A stretch of DNA of 62,426 nucleotides from Bacillus pumilus (GCF_002744245.1 NZ_NKHG01000083.1:1-62426), one strand, 5' to 3'; positions 35,173 to 45,424 are shown, counted from the stretch's first letter. Notes: a model not told the origin generated them from the letters alone. A program made the numbers and translations.

Positions 35173-36288
35173 TTAGTGATTATAAGAACCCATGTTATCT
35201 TGAGAGATTTTTTCATGAAGCGCTGTGTTTAATCCATTGGCGAGTACGTTCGCCATGTCGTCAATGAATGTATCCACTTCCTTAGGCGTTACCATTAAGT
35301 TTTGCCCTAGCGGCGCAAGCACTTCATGGATCAGCTGTCTTTTTTCTTCTTCGGGAAGCGTTCCTACTATTCCTAGAAATGATTGACGTGTTTCTTCATC
35401 TGGTAAGTCTTCTTCGTTTAGCACTTTTTTCTTCCCAAATGTCAGACCAGCTGGCACAAGAGAGCGGGAGGGACTATCATCTTTCAGTTCTCTACCAAAA
35501 TGCTTTAAGACATAATCAATCGTGTCACTTGCGATCGTTACTGCATCAACAACTGTCGGAACACCAATCGCAATCACTGGAATACCTAAGGTTTCTCTGC
35601 TTAATTCCTTGCGCTTATTCCCTACACCCGATCCTGGATGGATGCCTGTATCAGACATTTGAATCGTTGTATTCACCCGTTCCACCGCACGAGCGGCAAG
35701 TGCATCGATGGCAATCACAAAATCAGGTTTGGATCGTTCTATCACACCTTGTATAATGTCACTTGTTTCAATACCAGTCAGTCCCATCACACCAGGTGAT
35801 AAAGAAGACACTGGGCGATATCCTTCCTGTACATTTTCCGGCTGCAATTCAAATAGATGACGGGTCACAAGCAGGTTTTCAACTGTGAGCGGCCCTAAGG
35901 CATCTGGCGTGACATTCCAGTTTCCTAGACCCACCACAAGACAGCTGGCATCTGCCTGAATTCCTCGGTCTTTTAAAAATTGAGCAAAATGATGGGCGAA
36001 GACTTCGACTACTTTTTCTTGCATCTCAGAATCCTTCTCCCGAATTCCTTGCGCCTCAAGCGTCAAGTATGTACCTGCCTTTTTCCCGGTCAGCTCTTCT
36101 CCTTCTTTCGTAATATCCACAGTGCGTATGCGGATACCATGCTCTTCCTTTTCCTTCTCGACAATTCCTTGAATCCCATCCTTTTTGACGACATTCGGAT
36201 CGTTCTCTTGTTCTAGTATCTCTTTTGTTTCAACGGCCAAATCTGTACGGATTTGATAAGCACTTAAATCAAGTTTCTGTTTCTTCAT
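35173..36288 (-). CDS. gpr: Germination protease Gpr
   Basis: 371-residue aspartic-type spore protease. It degrades small acid-soluble spore proteins during germination and is made as a zymogen in the forespore. The N-terminal propeptide holds a site resembling its own substrates (RTDLAVE, about 14-20). The core has [16 protein letters not shown] and [11 protein letters not shown]. It is near the B. subtilis length and lies next to spoIIP. Confidence 0.96.
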   Translation of the reverse strand: MKKQKLDLSAYQIRTDLAVETKEILEQENDPNVVKKDGIQGIVEKEKEEHGIRIRTVDITKEGEELTGKKAGTYLTLEAQGIREKDSEMQEKVVEVFAHHFAQFLKDRGIQADASCLVVGLGNWNVTPDALGPLTVENLLVTRHLFELQPENVQEGYRPVSSLSPGVMGLTGIETSDIIQGVIERSKPDFVIAIDALAARAVERVNTTIQMSDTGIHPGSGVGNKRKELSRETLGIPVIAIGVPTVVDAVTIASDTIDYVLKHFGRELKDDSPSRSLVPAGLTFGKKKVLNEEDLPDEETRQSFLGIVGTLPEEEKRQLIHEVLAPLGQNLMVTPKEVDTFIDDMANVLANGLNTALHEKISQDNMGSYNH

Positions 36289-36385
36289 GAAAAGGCTCCT
36301 TCCACCAAGTAATTAACAGTAGTCTTTCCATCTCTCTAAAGAAACATTCGAGCGCTTCATCAATGAAAAATACTTTACATTTATA

Positions 36386-36414
36386 TTGCATTCTAAAGGT
36401 GTGTTTGATAGAAT
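36386..36414 (+). promoter_or_regulatory. Sigma-A promoter of rpsT
   Basis: TTGCAT (36386-36391), 17-bp spacer, TAGAAT (36409-36414). Confidence 0.7.
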
Positions 36415-36486
36415 ACAATTTGTTCTATTGTGAAGATTTAACCTTAAGACAATTGTGTTTAGGTTGTATCTTAGGAGGTGAAACAC

Positions 36487-36753
36487 ATGCCAAATATTAA
36501 ATCAGCGATCAAACGTACAAAAACGAATAACGAACGCCGTGCACACAACGCAACCATTAAGTCTGCGATGCGTACTGCGATTAAACAAGTTGAAGTTTCT
36601 GTAGCTAACAACGATGCTGAGCAAGCAAAAGCTGCTCTTTCTTCTGCTGCAAAACGCATTGACAAAGCCGTTAAAACTGGTCTTGTACACAAAAACGCAG
36701 CTGCGCGTTACAAATCAAGACTTGCTAAACAAGTAAACGGACTTTCTGCATAA
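36487..36753 (+). CDS. rpsT: 30S ribosomal protein S20
   Basis: 88-residue basic helical protein that binds 16S rRNA at the bottom of the 30S subunit. Starts [21 protein letters not shown] precedes the ATG; a GTG three codons upstream sits inside the binding site. Plus strand, opposed to holA. Confidence 0.97.
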   Translation: MPNIKSAIKRTKTNNERRAHNATIKSAMRTAIKQVEVSVANNDAEQAKAALSSAAKRIDKAVKTGLVHKNAAARYKSRLAKQVNGLSA

Positions 36754-36759
36754 TGTTGC

Positions 36760-36840
36760 AACGCCTCAGTGATGAGGCACCTGTTTAACTGTACGTCCGT
36801 CCTGACCGGCTAAGCCATAAGGACAGACTGGCAATTATAC
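36760..36840 (+). other. Structured 3' leader-like region after rpsT
   Basis: Two hairpins precede the real terminator. One is GCCTCA/TGAGGC. The other is a nested stem with GTC, GTCCT and GGCT on the left and AGCC, AGGAC and GAC on the right. The region is non-coding and lies in the rpsT transcript. Confidence 0.4.
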
Positions 36841-36847
36841 ATCTAAA

Positions 36848-36884
36848 CAAAAACGACCCTCTTTCTAGAAGGTCGTTTTTTTAT
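36848..36884. terminator. Bidirectional terminator of rpsT and holA
   Basis: AAAACGACC/GGTCGTTTT stem with a paired inner TC/GA, A run on the left and TTTTTTT on the right, between two convergent genes. Confidence 0.9.
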
Positions 36885-36886
36885 GT

Positions 36887-37906
36887 TCATGCTCCTAATA
36901 ACCGAAGCAGGAACAATTCTAATAATAGCTGCTTGTCCTTTTTACCCGTTTTCATTTCATAATCGATGGTTGAGAGCTCTTTGATGATCTGCTTTAGCTC
37001 TTCTTCTGAAAACAGTCTTGCCTGGTCCATGGCGAGTTTGACGCGGAATGGGTGGACCTTCAAATTTGAAGCAATTTGTTTTTGCCCATACCCCTGCTGG
37101 GCGAAGTATTTTGTCTGCAAAATCAATCGAAATTGATTTGAAATGAGTGCCAAAATTTTAATAGGCTCCTCATTTTGCTTTAGGAGGTCATAAAACATTT
37201 GCATCGCCTCAGAGCGGCGTCTGTTGACAATTTGGTTAATGAGTTCAAAAATATTCTGCTCCAAGCTTCGTGCAACGAGCTGATTGACATCAGCCAGCTC
37301 AATTTCCTCTTTCTGTCCTATATATGTACTTAGCTTTCGGACCTCTTGAAAAAGAGAGGACAGACTCCCGCCACATAACATCACAAGCTGTTCTGCCGCT
37401 TCGGCCGAGATTGTTTTTCCTTCTGTTTTAACCAGTGTGATGGTAAAATCAGTTGTTTCTTTAGGATTTAACTCTTTCGCCTCGACCACAGCGGCTTTCT
37501 TTTTTAGCAATTTGGTGATTTTCTTACGTTCATCCAGTTTTTCATATGGCGCCAATAACACAAGAATCGTATAGGGCGCTGGCTTTTCTAAATAGGATTC
37601 TAACACGGAAAGCTGATGCTCTATCTTCTCTTTTTTCTTTTCGGCTGTGAGAAAATAAGGATTCTTGATCACAACGAGACGTCGTTCTCCCATAAACGGA
37701 AAGGTTTCTGCGTCTGTCACAGCCTGCTCAAGCGGCACCTCTTCCATATCGAAGACGGAGTAATTAAAATCTTTTGTCTCCTCGTCAACCACAGCTTGTC
37801 TCAGTTTAGCAGCTGTCTCTTGCAGCAAATACGTTTCTTTTCCATATAAGCAATAAACGGGATGAATATCCCCTTTTTTCAAATTATTCCATATATCAAA
37901 GACCAT
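36887..37906 (-). CDS. holA: DNA polymerase III delta subunit HolA
   Basis: 339-residue clamp-loader subunit (YqeN) that opens the beta clamp. The AAA+-like fold starts VYCLYGKETYLLQE. The C-terminal collar domain follows (NEEPIKILALISNQFRLILQ). It lacks a working Walker A, as is normal for delta. Convergent with rpsT. Confidence 0.94.
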   Translation of the reverse strand: MVFDIWNNLKKGDIHPVYCLYGKETYLLQETAAKLRQAVVDEETKDFNYSVFDMEEVPLEQAVTDAETFPFMGERRLVVIKNPYFLTAEKKKEKIEHQLSVLESYLEKPAPYTILVLLAPYEKLDERKKITKLLKKKAAVVEAKELNPKETTDFTITLVKTEGKTISAEAAEQLVMLCGGSLSSLFQEVRKLSTYIGQKEEIELADVNQLVARSLEQNIFELINQIVNRRRSEAMQMFYDLLKQNEEPIKILALISNQFRLILQTKYFAQQGYGQKQIASNLKVHPFRVKLAMDQARLFSEEELKQIIKELSTIDYEMKTGKKDKQLLLELFLLRLLGA

Positions 37907-38143
37907 AAGTTGAATCCCTCTCTTTCACTTCCTCCTCTATCCTAAAGTGTGTTGGGACATTAGTAAAGAGGAAGCTGAAAGTGCCGCCTCCTCATTTATA
38001 GTAAACATCCAACGCAAGCTCCCGGGTCAGCCCGCTGTCAGACGATATTCATAAAATGATCAAGAAAGTGGAAAACGGTTACTTTACCTTCTAGCAATTC
38101 CAATTGAGTTCAAGTATACTAAAATTAGCCAGGAGGGATGAAA

Positions 38144-38278
38144 ATGAATGAATTTGAAAAAAATGTTCAAAGCAAGCGGAATGATGTGACCGACTCAGCT
38201 GTTGGTTTTATCGTCACATTCGGATTTTTCGCCTCAATGTTTATTTTGGCAACAATCATACACCTCGTTGGATCTTAA
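38144..38278 (+). CDS. yqzM: Small membrane protein YqzM
   Basis: 44-residue protein with a charged N-terminus (MNEFEKNVQSKRNDV) and one membrane helix (about 19-40, VGFIVTFGFFASMFILAT). AGGAGGG precedes the ATG. It matches YqzM, which sits between holA and comEC in B. subtilis; function is unknown. Confidence 0.88.
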   Translation: MNEFEKNVQSKRNDVTDSAVGFIVTFGFFASMFILATIIHLVGS

Positions 38279-38296
38279 ACTCCATGACTGTTAAAT

Positions 38297-38320
38297 GACT
38301 GCCATTATGGCAGTTTTTTA
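38297..38320. terminator. Terminator between yqzM and comEC
   Basis: ACTGCC/GGCAGT stem with TTTTTTA following on the plus strand. It may also serve comEC on the other strand. Confidence 0.8.
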
Positions 38321-40675
38321 TTAATTTTGTAAGATATCATATGGAGAGTGCGAGTAAAACGTTCCATTCTGCTCAATAAATTCATAAGTCACACTTCCAT
38401 CCATATCTGTACGGTACATCCTCACCTGATGATCATTCAATTTTTTCAATACTTCTTGATGGGGATGCTGATAACGATTTCTTTCACCTGCGGAAATCAT
38501 AGCATATGACGGCATCAGATGTTGAAGCCATTCTTCACTTGTTGATCCCTTGCTCCCGTGATGTCCAACCTTAAGAACATCCGCGCGCAAATAAGGATAA
38601 GCTTTTATGATGTCTCGTTCACCTTCTTGTTCAAGGTCTCCCGTCAACATAAAGCGCTTCCCGCCAAGAGTAAACGTAAGAACGAGTGAATCATTATTCT
38701 TCGTTGTCACTTTACCTTGAGCCGGATGAAGAACCTCCAATTCTTGACCTCCAATTTCCAGCTTATCCCCTCTCTCTAATTCATCAACAGGGACCCCTTT
38801 ACCAGCTGCTTCTTTTAGTATTTGTGCATCTTCTGGACTTCGGGCAAAGCCTTTTGGCACAGCCAGCCGTTTCACTTTGTTTCTTTGTATTAAGCGGACT
38901 GCTTCTCCCATGTGGTCTTGATCCGCATGGGTGAGGATGAGGATATCGAGTTTCGCTATTCCTTTAGAATGCAGAAAAGGAATGAGCGTTTGATCACCGA
39001 TCGTAGATACTTTTCGTCTTTTTTTCCACGGTTCATCTTTAAAAGAAAGTTTGCCTCCCGTATCCACTAATAAATGCCCCTTTCGATGAGGCAGCTGAAT
39101 AAACAAACTATCCCCCTGTCCTACATCCAGCATCGTAACCTCACCTTTATGAAGAAAATTCGGAGTAAGATAGTGTACGCTCAGCACACCAATGAGAAAA
39201 AGAGTGGGCACAATATAAGATTTCACAGAAGTTTTGGTCTCCAGCACAAATAGCAGAAAGATAATAGATCCCACTTCAAGAAGAATATGCCACCAAGTAG
39301 ATTTCATAAAGATCAGGTTGAACCCATCATAATCAGCCATATATGCTGATAAATGATGGCTAAGCTGGATCACTGAATCAAGTAGCTGAAACAATTTTTG
39401 GCCAAGTGGAAGGTACACAATAGACAAAAGAAAAAAGAATAAAGACAGTGGCATGACAGCCGTTGTATAAAAAGGCACAAAGATCATATTCAAAGGAATG
39501 CTCAGCAAAGAAAATTGCTGAAAGTGATATAAAAGAACAGGGAGCGAGGCAAGCTGTGCAACAAAAGAAATGAGAAATAACTGCATCACCGCACTTTTCG
39601 CTTTTGATAAGATCCTAGCAGACAACAAAATAAAAAACGTCACCACGTATGAAAGCTGAAAACCAATATCAAATAAATAAAGTGGATGAATGGCCAATAA
39701 CAGCAAAAACGTCACACTTAACACCACTGTAGAAGGCTGGTTCATTTCTTTTGGCAGACTTATGATCATTAAATATATCCCTGCCATAAGACAAGCTCTT
39801 AAAACGGATGGCGCAGCACCTGTTAAACATGCATAAATCGGAAGAAAACAGAGTAAAACAATACGTGCTGTCTCTCTTGTTACCCCAGCACGAATCAGAC
39901 ACCAAAATATACAAGCTAAAAGAGTCTGAACATGCAGTCCTGAAATTGCTAGTAAATGAATCAGGCCCAGCATTTGAAAATTTCTTAACGTGTCAGGGTC
40001 AATCCACTCACGATCTCCAAATATGAGAGCCTGTACAATCCCAACAGAGTGGTTTGGAACATGTTCTTCTAAAAATTTCAGCCCTTTTTGCCTCATGGTT
40101 GCAAGAAAATATGAAGGGCTATCTTTTTTTGAGCAGCTTTTCATAGACTGCAGCAGGAAAATAGCATGTATGCCTTTTGTTTTAAGAAATTGATCGTATT
40201 GAAACCCGTTAGGTATGGTTGCTCGTTTAGGTAAACGGACATCACCAGTCATGTGGCAGCTCATACCTGGTTCCACACCTTTCAGCAATTCCTTTTCATA
40301 CTCCGTTTGAATCGTATAAAAAGCCGCTAATCGATCACTCCCTGCTGAAACAGTCGCTGAAAAACGATTGCCATCTATATTCGGAATACTTTCAATCACA
40401 ACTAAATCAGACAGAGATTTTTCTTCAATGGCATGGCCTGATTCAAATGACTGATGAACCATAAACATGAGTGTATAGACAGTTCCGCATAAACTAACCA
40501 TGAGAAATAGCTGGGGTGTTTTTTTCAGTAGGCTGAGAAGGAAAAAAAAGAGAAGAAAGAGAAGGAAATACATATGAAGATCAAATGCGGCCAGGGCAAT
40601 TCCGACAGCTGCTGAAATCGCCCCAAACGGCAAATAGTTAAACATAGGAAGTAAATAATTGGTTCGCCTTTTCAT
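38321..40675 (-). CDS. comEC: DNA uptake channel ComEC
   Basis: 784-residue polytopic membrane protein that carries single-stranded DNA across the membrane in transformation. The N-terminus is hydrophobic and is followed by an OB-like loop. The Competence domain contains LIHLLAISGLHVQTLLA. More helices follow, then a C-terminal metallo-beta-lactamase-like domain (LDVGQGDSLFIQLP and THADQDHMGEAV). The start is uncertain: the ATG at 40675 overlaps comEB by 38 bp and has only a weak site. It ends the comEA-comEB-comEC operon. Confidence 0.95.
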   Translation of the reverse strand: MKRRTNYLLPMFNYLPFGAISAAVGIALAAFDLHMYFLLFLLFFFLLSLLKKTPQLFLMVSLCGTVYTLMFMVHQSFESGHAIEEKSLSDLVVIESIPNIDGNRFSATVSAGSDRLAAFYTIQTEYEKELLKGVEPGMSCHMTGDVRLPKRATIPNGFQYDQFLKTKGIHAIFLLQSMKSCSKKDSPSYFLATMRQKGLKFLEEHVPNHSVGIVQALIFGDREWIDPDTLRNFQMLGLIHLLAISGLHVQTLLACIFWCLIRAGVTRETARIVLLCFLPIYACLTGAAPSVLRACLMAGIYLMIISLPKEMNQPSTVVLSVTFLLLLAIHPLYLFDIGFQLSYVVTFFILLSARILSKAKSAVMQLFLISFVAQLASLPVLLYHFQQFSLLSIPLNMIFVPFYTTAVMPLSLFFFLLSIVYLPLGQKLFQLLDSVIQLSHHLSAYMADYDGFNLIFMKSTWWHILLEVGSIIFLLFVLETKTSVKSYIVPTLFLIGVLSVHYLTPNFLHKGEVTMLDVGQGDSLFIQLPHRKGHLLVDTGGKLSFKDEPWKKRRKVSTIGDQTLIPFLHSKGIAKLDILILTHADQDHMGEAVRLIQRNKVKRLAVPKGFARSPEDAQILKEAAGKGVPVDELERGDKLEIGGQELEVLHPAQGKVTTKNNDSLVLTFTLGGKRFMLTGDLEQEGERDIIKAYPYLRADVLKVGHHGSKGSTSEEWLQHLMPSYAMISAGERNRYQHPHQEVLKKLNDHQVRMYRTDMDGSVTYEFIEQNGTFYSHSPYDILQN

Positions 40676-41207
40676 GCATGTCTCTAATTTCTTTTTCGCT
40701 AAGTCCTGATTCACTTAGCTTACCGATTAAATCTGCAACAAAGGCTAATTTCTCTTGATTTTTTAGGTCAATGATCATTTCATCTAGTTCAACCTGTTCT
40801 GTTTGAACTCCAGCCTGCTCAAATAAATCGATCGCGTATGGATGATTTTTATAATCCTTCGCATAATACACTGTTCGAATGCCTGCTTGAATAATCGCTT
40901 TACAGCACTGTAAACAAGGAAAATGCGTGACATATATTTCAGCATCAGCTGTTGGTGCGCCAAACTTGGCACATTGTAAAATGGCATTCATCTCTGCGTG
41001 GATTGTGCGTACACAGTGATGATCAATGACATAGCATCCTACATCTGCACAATGGACATCACCAGCAATTGAACCATTGTATCCTCCTGCGATAATGCGC
41101 TTGTCCCTGACGATGGTTGCCCCAACAGCTAACCGCTCACAGGTACTTCGTAAAGCAAGCAAATGGCTTTGAGCCATAAAATATTGATTCCATGAAATTC
41201 TTTCCAC
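40638..41207 (-). CDS. comEB: dCMP deaminase ComEB
   Basis: 189-residue zinc deoxycytidylate deaminase that makes dUMP for thymidylate synthesis. The zinc motif has HAEMNAILQ (zinc His and catalytic Glu) and PCLQCC (zinc Cys pair). It sits in the competence operon but is not needed for DNA uptake in B. subtilis. Confidence 0.95.
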   Translation of the reverse strand: MERISWNQYFMAQSHLLALRSTCERLAVGATIVRDKRIIAGGYNGSIAGDVHCADVGCYVIDHHCVRTIHAEMNAILQCAKFGAPTADAEIYVTHFPCLQCCKAIIQAGIRTVYYAKDYKNHPYAIDLFEQAGVQTEQVELDEMIIDLKNQEKLAFVADLIGKLSESGLSEKEIRDMHEKANQLFTSYV

Positions 41208-41272
41208 GAGCTGATCCCTCCAGAATGATGGTTGGTATTAAGTGTACATGCCTTTCTTCTATACCGTCAATT

Positions 41273-41899
41273 TTACTTGACGGTTAATTGACTTTTCAGC
41301 CGTTCAACTGTCTTATCCCCAAACCCCGGAATGTTCCGCAAGTCTTCAATCTGTTGAAATTCTCCATGTTCTTCTCTATAAGCAATGATGGCTTCCGCTT
41401 TGGCTGGCCCTATTCCGTTGATTGTCTGCAATTCCGTTGCATCGGCTTGATTGACATTGACACCTTGACTCTTTTCATTCCTTGATGAAGTGTCAGTTGT
41501 GGCTGTTTGCGTCTGCCTATCCGCTTCTCCCTGCTTTCGAACATATATCATCATACTATCCTCTAATTTTGCTGCTTGATTGATTTCAAACGTATCCGCT
41601 TTACTAGTAAAGCCTCCTGCTCTTTTAATCGCTTCCTCAACCCGTGCATCAGATTGAAACACATAAACACCTGGCTTCCTTACTGCTCCTTTGACTTCTA
41701 CAACAATTGATGATGGTTCATTTCCTTCGTTCTCTTGTTTTTCTAATGTGACTTGCGTTTCTTTATTTTCCTTCAATACGCTTGGCTCGGTGCTGCTTTG
41801 CCCTATTCCTACTAAAAAGAAGAGGATGATGGTGACCATGATCATGAGCCCTGCAATGATATAAAGACTGTATTTTTTCAATGGAATGAGTCGCTTCAC
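41273..41899 (-). CDS. comEA: Competence DNA receptor ComEA
   Basis: 208-residue membrane-anchored DNA-binding protein. An N-terminal helix (about 10-31) precedes a linker and an SLBB-like domain (about 65-117, VEVKGAVRKPGVYVF). A tandem helix-hairpin-helix DNA-binding domain ends the protein (GIGPAKAEAIIAYRE and IPGFGDKTVERLK). It binds incoming double-stranded DNA for ComEC. The start is GTG with a poor site. It is divergent from comER, 90 bp apart. Confidence 0.95.
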   Translation of the reverse strand: MKRLIPLKKYSLYIIAGLMIMVTIILFFLVGIGQSSTEPSVLKENKETQVTLEKQENEGNEPSSIVVEVKGAVRKPGVYVFQSDARVEEAIKRAGGFTSKADTFEINQAAKLEDSMMIYVRKQGEADRQTQTATTDTSSRNEKSQGVNVNQADATELQTINGIGPAKAEAIIAYREEHGEFQQIEDLRNIPGFGDKTVERLKSQLTVK

Positions 41900-41989
41900 T
41901 TGCTCACGCTTCTTTCAATCATATTTTTCCATAGCTCAACATACTGTTTAGAAGATAACAGATCCTATGCGTCTAAGGAGGGAGAACGT

Positions 41990-42838
41990 TTGAATATAGG
42001 TTTAATCGGTACAGGAAACATGGGTACCATACTTACTGAGGCATTTATTGAATCGAAGGCAGTCAATCCCTCATCCATCACCATCACAAACCGGACCATT
42101 GAAAAAGCGTTCAATATAAAAAAGAACCATCCAGAGCTTGAAGTAACCAAACAGCTTTCAGGGGCTGTGACAGATAAAGATTTCATCTTTGTTTGTGTCA
42201 AACCACTTGATATTTATCCTCTGTTAAAAAAGCTGAGTCCTCTTTTAACAGAGCAGCAAACCATTGTCATTATCACAAGTCCGGTTCATCCTGAACAGCT
42301 TCAGGATATCGTTCCTTGTCAAACAGCTAGACTGATCCCAAGCATCACAAACCGCGCTTTATCAGGCGCATCACTTTTAACTTTCGGTTCATCCTGCAAT
42401 GTCGCGACCAAAACAGCGTTAAGACAGTTAGCTTCCCGTATTTCAACACCGATTGAAATCCATCATTCGATTACAAGAGCTGCCTCGGATATCGTCAGCT
42501 GCGGACCCGCTTTTATAAGCTTTCTCGTTCAGAAAATGATTGAAGCCGCCGTCGAGGAAACTGATATTTCAAAAGAAGAAGCCACCACCTTATCAGAAGA
42601 TATGCTTGTAGGACTTGGCCGTTTAATTGAAAAAAGAGTCTATACCCTTCCCACACTGCAAGACAAAGTGTGTGTAAAAGGCGGCGTCACTGGTGAGGGA
42701 ATTAAAGCTCTTGAAGAAGGTGTTCAAGATATGTTTCACCGCCTCTTTCAGAACACCCATGAAAAGTTCGATGAAGATCTTGAAGCGGTAGCGCATCAAT
42801 ACCCGCCAAGTGTGTTTACTGATGATCGCAGAAATTAA
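41990..42838 (+). CDS. comER: ComER, pyrroline-5-carboxylate reductase-like protein
   Basis: 282 residues with a Rossmann NAD(P) motif at the start (NIGLIGTGNMG) and the C-terminal dimer domain of the ProC family. Its metabolic role is unproven; in Bacillus it has been tied to sporulation and biofilm control. The start is TTG at 41990, six bases after AAGGAGGG. The longer frame would overlap the comEA 5' region. Divergent from comEA. Confidence 0.9.
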   Translation: MNIGLIGTGNMGTILTEAFIESKAVNPSSITITNRTIEKAFNIKKNHPELEVTKQLSGAVTDKDFIFVCVKPLDIYPLLKKLSPLLTEQQTIVIITSPVHPEQLQDIVPCQTARLIPSITNRALSGASLLTFGSSCNVATKTALRQLASRISTPIEIHHSITRAASDIVSCGPAFISFLVQKMIEAAVEETDISKEEATTLSEDMLVGLGRLIEKRVYTLPTLQDKVCVKGGVTGEGIKALEEGVQDMFHRLFQNTHEKFDEDLEAVAHQYPPSVFTDDRRN

Positions 42839-42865
42839 TCATCTTTGCAACAAGCAAAAAAAAGG

Positions 42866-42901
42866 TTTTAAAAAACCATCGTTCCATTAAACGATGGTTT
42901 T
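42866..42901. terminator. Bidirectional terminator of comER and yqeM
   Basis: Perfect 12-bp stem (42872-42883 with 42890-42901), A-rich on the left and T-rich on the right, overlapping the yqeM stop codon. Confidence 0.88.
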
Positions 42902-43630
42902 TGGTTTCTTGGCTGAGATAAAATATCTTTCGGCGAATTCATGAGGTGCTTCATTTGTAAAATCAGCGGTCACTTCAATCTTTTCGAAGCCAACAGACTC
43001 TAGGAACGCTGCATATGTCTCAAATGTGAATGTACGCTGTTCATGTGTCTCATTATAACGTTGATACACGTCTCCGTCCTTTACAAAAAAGCTTAAATCA
43101 TGGATAACCGAATATAGGTCATCCCCTTGATCACTCTGCCAAATATAGCTGATCTCTTCATCTTGATCTGCATAAGTAGAACCTGGGAATACCTTTTCCA
43201 TTTTATAAGGGGTATGAACATCAAAAAGTAATACTCCATCTGCCTCTAAAAACTGAAACATGTTTTTAAAGGTTTTTTTGACGTCATTTTCGTTTTTTAA
43301 GTAATTCAGGGAATCACAGCAAATAACCGCTGCTTGAAACGCTTGATCAAAGCCGGTAAGCTCTCTCATATCTTGATGTAAAAATTGAATCGACTGCTTG
43401 TGAGCTTGTGCTTTTTGCTGCGCGAAGGCCAGCATCTCTTCACTTAGATCAATTCCTGTCACCACGTGGCCATTTTGGGCTAGCCGAAGAGAAATTTCTC
43501 CAGTTCCACAGCCTACATCGATGATTTTTGCATTCGGCCCAATATACTGCTGTATCCACTGAACCCATTCATCATAAGGTGCATGTGTCATGAGTTCATC
43601 ATACACACCTGCAAACCCTTGATAAATCAT
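42887..43630 (-). CDS. yqeM: SAM-dependent methyltransferase YqeM
   Basis: 247-residue class I methyltransferase. The SAM motif DVGCGTGEISLRLA is near residues 40-53 and GIDLSEEML follows. The substrate is not known from the sequence. Its ATG overlaps the rsfS stop (4-bp ATGA), indicating coupling at the end of the yqeG operon. Confidence 0.92.
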   Translation of the reverse strand: MIYQGFAGVYDELMTHAPYDEWVQWIQQYIGPNAKIIDVGCGTGEISLRLAQNGHVVTGIDLSEEMLAFAQQKAQAHKQSIQFLHQDMRELTGFDQAFQAAVICCDSLNYLKNENDVKKTFKNMFQFLEADGVLLFDVHTPYKMEKVFPGSTYADQDEEISYIWQSDQGDDLYSVIHDLSFFVKDGDVYQRYNETHEQRTFTFETYAAFLESVGFEKIEVTADFTNEAPHEFAERYFISAKKPKTIV

Positions 43631-43983
43631 GAGTTAATGCCAAGCGAAAGTGCTTCTCTCGGCGCATCTCCCCATAGCTTTTCTAAGTTGTAGTATCCTC
43701 TTTCTTCTTTGTGGAACACATGAGCAATGACATCTCCTAGATCAATCAATACCCATCTTGCCTCGTCAAAGCCTTCCATCTTTTTCACTTCGACTCCACT
43801 TTCTTCTGCAAGATGTTTTACTTCTCTTGCAATGGCCTGCACTTGCTTGTCAGAGTTTCCATGACAAATAAGAAAGTAATCTGCTACAAGTGAGATTCCT
43901 TGCATATTAAGGGCAATAATCTCCTCAGCCCGCTTGTCATCACACGCTCCTGCTGCGATGGTTAAAATTGATGATGCATCCAT
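43627..43983 (-). CDS. rsfS: Ribosome silencing factor RsfS
   Basis: 118-residue RsfS/Iojap protein that binds L14 on the 50S subunit and blocks joining with 30S when nutrients are low. DYFLICHGNSDKQVQAIA and WVLIDLGDVIAHVF are typical. It lies between yqeK and yqeM. Confidence 0.96.
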   Translation of the reverse strand: MDASSILTIAAGACDDKRAEEIIALNMQGISLVADYFLICHGNSDKQVQAIAREVKHLAEESGVEVKKMEGFDEARWVLIDLGDVIAHVFHKEERGYYNLEKLWGDAPREALSLGINS

Positions 43984-43997
43984 TCCATCATTCCTCC

Positions 43998-44561
43998 TTA
44001 GTTGTTCTTATGCACTAGCGAGTTGTAAGTAGCAAGTGTATCTGGAAAGACCGGCTGATTCTTTTTCATTAAAAAGTTCACTGTATTTTTTAACGATTGA
44101 ATCAATGCACTGTTCAAATCATTTTCTGCTAACTCCCGCACTTCTTCTACACCAGGAAAATGGCGCCCTGGCTCAATATAGTCAGCGACATAAATGACTT
44201 TCTCAAGCAATGTCATGTCTGGTCTGCCAGACGTATGAAACTCAATCGCTGTTAAAATCTCTTTGTCGTCTATTCCTGCTTCTTTATTAACCAAATATGC
44301 ACCGACCGGGGCATGCCAAAGCTCAGGTGAATAATCAAGCAGTAAAGGGTTCATCTGTTCTTGTTGGATGATGCCCTTCATTTCTTCCTTTGGTCTAAAT
44401 TTAGCATAATCATGAAAAATAGCGGCAATCTCTGCTTTTTTCACATCTGCGCCGAACCGTTCCGCTAATGAAATGGCTGTATCCATGACCCCAAGTGTAT
44501 GTGTATATCTATGCTCTGTTAACTGCTCTTTGACACAGTTCAATGCTTCCTCACGATTCAT
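43998..44561 (-). CDS. yqeK: HD-domain Ap4A hydrolase YqeK
   Basis: 187-residue HD phosphohydrolase. The metal ligands are seen in [26 protein letters not shown] and [12 protein letters not shown]. YqeK proteins split diadenosine tetraphosphate symmetrically. It overlaps nadD by 11 bp. Confidence 0.95.
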   Translation of the reverse strand: MNREEALNCVKEQLTEHRYTHTLGVMDTAISLAERFGADVKKAEIAAIFHDYAKFRPKEEMKGIIQQEQMNPLLLDYSPELWHAPVGAYLVNKEAGIDDKEILTAIEFHTSGRPDMTLLEKVIYVADYIEPGRHFPGVEEVRELAENDLNSALIQSLKNTVNFLMKKNQPVFPDTLATYNSLVHKNN

Positions 44562-45120
44562 ATAAATGATGCTCCTTTATATAACACTCAACAGCTTTCG
44601 GAATCAAATAATCAACAGGCTCCCCCTGCTCTATTCGCTGCCTTATCAATGTCGATGATACATCAAAAGCTGGAACATCTGCAAATAAAAGAGGATACGT
44701 CGTGCGCCCTTCATAACCAGGTCTTTTCATCCCAATAAAGGTGATCATCTGAAGCAAATCACGAATTCGGTGCCATTTTGGCAAATAATCAACCATATCC
44801 GCTCCAATCATAAAAAAGAACTCATCCTCAGGATGACGCTTCTTTAACAGCTCCACCGTATCTACTGTATAAGATGGACCCTCTCGCTCCATTTCAATGA
44901 GCTCCAGCTGAAAATGCGGATTTGACTGAATCGCTCTTTCCACCATTTTCATGCGATGATGACTATCTGCCCGTTTTTGGCCCGCTTTATGAGGCGGCTT
45001 GTGATTTGGGATAAACCAAATTTCATCAAGCCCCATCTGAAAGCGCACCTCATTTGCCATAAGCAGATGGCCATTATGCGGGGGGTCAAACGTACCGCCG
45101 AACAACCCTATTTTTTTCAT
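44551..45120 (-). CDS. nadD: Nicotinate-nucleotide adenylyltransferase NadD
   Basis: 189-residue enzyme that adenylates nicotinate mononucleotide for NAD synthesis. The nucleotidyltransferase motif [11 protein letters not shown] (8-18) and [10 protein letters not shown] near the end are present. It sits between yqeI and yqeK. Confidence 0.97.
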   Translation of the reverse strand: MKKIGLFGGTFDPPHNGHLLMANEVRFQMGLDEIWFIPNHKPPHKAGQKRADSHHRMKMVERAIQSNPHFQLELIEMEREGPSYTVDTVELLKKRHPEDEFFFMIGADMVDYLPKWHRIRDLLQMITFIGMKRPGYEGRTTYPLLFADVPAFDVSSTLIRQRIEQGEPVDYLIPKAVECYIKEHHLYES

Positions 45121-45133
45121 ATCTCATCCACCT

Positions 45134-45424
45134 TTACGGCAGCTTAATTTGTTTATTTTCCTTAGATTCTTTATAAAGGACAATCACATTTCCGATCGTT
45201 TGAACGAGCTCAGCTTTTGCACCCTTTACAAGTGCTTTAGCGACCTCCGTTTTGTCCTCGTCGCAGTTTTGCAATACGCTGACTTTTATCAGTTCTCTTA
45301 CTTCAAGCGCCTCGGAAATTTGCTTGACCATATTGTCATTTACCCCGCCTTTTCCAACTTGAAAAATGGGTGATAAATGATGTGCTTGTGCACGTAAAAA
45401 ACGTTTTTGCTTACCTTTTAACAT
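45134..45424 (-). CDS. yqeI: CRM-domain RNA-binding protein YqeI (YhbY family)
   Basis: 96-residue basic protein with the YhbY/CRM fold. LRAQAHHLSPIFQVGKGGVN holds the GxxG loop. It is linked to 50S assembly. It overlaps aroE by 7 bp. Confidence 0.94.
   Translation of the reverse strand: MLKGKQKRFLRAQAHHLSPIFQVGKGGVNDNMVKQISEALEVRELIKVSVLQNCDEDKTEVAKALVKGAKAELVQTIGNVIVLYKESKENKQIKLP

Noticed and set aside
37980..38060. Small gene between holA and yqzM
   Set aside because: The longest frame is about 23 codons with no proper ribosome site.
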